From Acidimicrobiia bacterium (lineage in GTDB: Bacteria; Actinomycetota; Acidimicrobiia; Acidimicrobiales; Bin134), in the NCBI GenBank assembly GCA_009843565.1, contig VYDF01000107.1:1-7439 (forward strand): 7,439 nt of DNA, in the 5' to 3' direction. Under the pieces are notes generated by a model. It saw nothing but the letters and a program-made list of their open reading frames with translations, did no database searches and was not told the origin of the DNA. The position numbers and the translations under genes were made by a program. Below are positions 6,319 through 7,439 of the stretch, one piece after another. How positions within the stretch are numbered: the stretch's first letter is position 1; every line of letters begins with the position of its first letter.

Positions 6319-6591
6319 TCAGGAGTCAGAGTCTGCGTCGCCGCCATCACTCTCCCCACCGGCGCTGCCAGCGGGAACAGGATCGGGATACAGATGACCG
6401 AGTGTGCCGGGCTCGATGCGGCTGTGCTCGATGAATTCGTCCACGTCAGCCTGCTTGACCCGAATTACTCGGCCCATTCGGTAGGCGGGCAGTCCCCCCT
6501 CGTTGATGAACCGGTACAGCGTTCTCGTGGTGATCCCCAGCCGCTTGGCCGCGGTCTCGGTGTTCAACCACACAATCTGGGTATCGCTCAT
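6319..6591 (-). CDS. BldC/excisionase-like HTH DNA-binding protein
   Basis: This 90-residue protein has a single MerR-type winged helix-turn-helix of the excisionase/BldC family. Residues 10-30 (NTETAAKRLGITTRTLYRFI) form the HTH, GLPAYRMGRVIRVKQ (33-47) the wing, and DVDEFIEH (49-56) the closing helix. The last 20 residues are a Gly/Ser/Asp-rich acidic tail without predicted fold. It is only the DNA-binding unit, with no effector domain, so it would bind direct repeats cooperatively as BldC does, rather than sense a ligand like classical MerR. No integrase or phage gene is nearby, which speaks against a true Xis. Its stop abuts the phoH start with no gap, so it is the first gene of the phoH-ybeY cluster and could regulate it. 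ATG at 6591 has no convincing ribosome site. That and a nearby -10-like element hint at a nearly leaderless mRNA. Confidence 0.9.
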   Translation of the reverse strand: MSDTQIVWLNTETAAKRLGITTRTLYRFINEGGLPAYRMGRVIRVKQADVDEFIEHSRIEPGTLGHLYPDPVPAGSAGGESDGGDADSDS

Positions 6592-6652
6592 CTACCCACA
6601 CTCTATCCCGTTCCCTCCATGTGTATCCCAAAAACTTGGATTTACTGGCCGG
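6592..6652 (-). promoter_or_regulatory. Probable promoter region of the HTH-phoH-ybeY operon
   Basis: This 61-base gap is the longest in the window. On the minus strand TAGAGT (6600-6605) fits the actinobacterial -10 pattern TAnnnT and would place the transcription start about 2 bases before the ATG at 6591. The best -35-like hexamer, TTGGGA, is 20 bases further up, which is long. An A+T-richer imperfect inverted repeat (ATCC-C-AA / TT-GGAT, 6625-6641) lies upstream and could be an operator or a weak terminator of the transporter gene. All of this is inferred from sequence by eye. Confidence 0.35.
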
Positions 6653-7439
6653 TCACACCGATTCGCTCGGCGGCGGAGGGTCGTTGGCGTGGCGCAGCAT
6701 CTGCACTGCGCTGGCCATGAGCAAGATGGCAAACAAGATTCCCGAAAGCCGGGGACTGAGCGCACTGGCACCAAGGGCGCCGACAAAGGCCGAGGCCACC
6801 CCGGATGCACCGACAGCCAGCGCCGCCTTGGGTTCGATGTTGCCGGAACGGCGGTTCCGCAGCGTGCCGATGATGGAGGTGGGAAGGATTACCAGCAACG
6901 AGGTGCCTTTGGCCGTGGCATCCAGAAACCCAAACAGCAGGATCATGGCCGGGATCATGATCACGCCCCCGCCCACTCCCATGGTCCCCGACAGCAGCCC
7001 GGTGGCCAGACCGCAAGCCACATAGGCAACGGCCAATGCCGCCGTGATTTCGCTGTGGCCGTCGGTGTCGGGGGCCGCAGCCAGGAACCGAACCGCCGTG
7101 ACGAGGAGCAGCAGGGCGAATCCGATGCGAAGTGACCTGATGGGAAGGTGATTGAGCAACGAGGTGCCCGCGGTGACCCCTACGGAGGATCCGGCGAATA
7201 TCAGCAGCCCGGGCGCCCAGGCCACCGAACCCTCCAACAGGAACCCCCCGAGCGCGGAGGCGGAGATCAGCACCATCGCCCCCAGCGACGTGCCGTGGGC
7301 CCGGCGCTGTTCCATGCCCAACAACAGCACCAGACAGGGAACCATGAGGATTCCACCACCCACCCCAAACAGCCCGGACATAAAACCGGTGGCCACCCCA
7401 ACCCCGACTTGCCCCCATTTCGAGCTGATCCCCCAATTC
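6653..7439 (-). CDS. TSUP family (TauE/SafE) membrane transporter, N-terminal end beyond window
   Basis: TSUP proteins are polytopic inner-membrane carriers that export or import sulfite, sulfoacetate, thiosulfate or related anions. The protein shows the two inverted-repeat halves. Counting the GTG at 7396 as residue 1, SGLFGVGGGILMVP (7-20) and SGTMGVGGGVIMIP (136-149) are the paired signature loops. AHGTSL (33-38) and AKGTSL (162-167) are the paired second motifs. Hydrophobic segments lie at roughly 41-58, 64-82, 90-107, 118-137, 143-158, 165-178, 190-213 and 216-234. The tail DPPPPSESV is cytoplasmic-like. GTG 7396 falls inside the first membrane helix. The codons above it stay open to the edge and encode WGQVGVGVATGF, fitting that helix, so the true start is probably outside the window. 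Substrate cannot be told. It ends 61 bases before the HTH gene; a shared transcript is possible but not required. Confidence 0.9.
   Translation of the reverse strand, partial: NWGISSKWGQVGVGVATGFMSGLFGVGGGILMVPCLVLLLGMEQRRAHGTSLGAMVLISASALGGFLLEGSVAWAPGLLIFAGSSVGVTAGTSLLNHLPIRSLRIGFALLLLVTAVRFLAAAPDTDGHSEITAALAVAYVACGLATGLLSGTMGVGGGVIMIPAMILLFGFLDATAKGTSLLVILPTSIIGTLRNRRSGNIEPKAALAVGASGVASAFVGALGASALSPRLSGILFAILLMASAVQMLRHANDPPPPSESV

Noticed and set aside
6319..6591. HTH protein as a phage excisionase marking an integrated element
   Set aside because: No integrase, attachment repeats or phage genes are present, and the neighbours are core housekeeping genes.
6603..6620. Short leader peptide ATG GAG GGA ACG GGA TAG before the HTH gene on the minus strand
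   Set aside because: Five codons with no ribosome site, and it would overlap the proposed promoter; no attenuator-like structure follows.
6644..6653. Imperfect palindrome ACTGGCCGGT at the end of the transporter gene
   Set aside because: Only GGCC plus two flanking pairs match, and there is no second copy in the window; too short to call an operator.

Overview
The window is G+C-rich, densely coding DNA with frequent GTG starts and overlapping genes. This fits a high-G+C actinobacterium. An environmental Acidimicrobiia-type lineage is my best guess from the steroid-catabolism-like genes and the BldC-like regulator next to phoH/ybeY, but no marker gene proves it. There are eight protein genes. 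No tRNA, rRNA, CRISPR array, insertion sequence or phage gene is visible. No stretch over 300 bases lacks a gene; the longest gap is 61 bases.

Left part, plus strand (3-3377): three overlapping genes, evidently one operon. First is the 3' end of a fused tandem CaiB/BaiF (class III) CoA-transferase, open at the left edge. Next is a thiolase-fold protein lacking both catalytic cysteines of true thiolases, resembling the Ltp2/SCP-x-like aldolases. Last is a small stand-alone DUF35 protein with a four-cysteine zinc ribbon followed by an OB-fold. Together they suggest acyl-CoA catabolism: CoA is loaded onto an acid by transfer, and a side chain is later cut, probably by retro-aldol cleavage in an Ltp2-DUF35 complex. 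Steroid-like substrates are the nearest precedent, but the substrate cannot be read from the sequence.

Right part, minus strand (7439 down to 3386): a TSUP (TauE/SafE) membrane transporter open at the right edge comes first. After 61 bases follows a tight set: a BldC/MerR-like HTH protein, PhoH-like ATPase (YbeZ), YbeY endoribonuclease, a CBS-domain CorC protein without the DUF21 membrane domain, and an AlkA-like HhH-GPD DNA glycosylase. phoH-ybeY-corC is the conserved RNA-processing/ribosome-maturation cluster. The HTH gene upstream and the DNA glycosylase downstream are the less usual additions. The two operons converge with only 8 bases between stop codons and no recognisable terminator.

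I see no clearly new mobile or defence system. The points most worth following are the fused CoA-transferase with a possible internal translation start, the cysteine-less thiolase/DUF35 pair, and the HTH and glycosylase genes flanking phoH-ybeY-corC.
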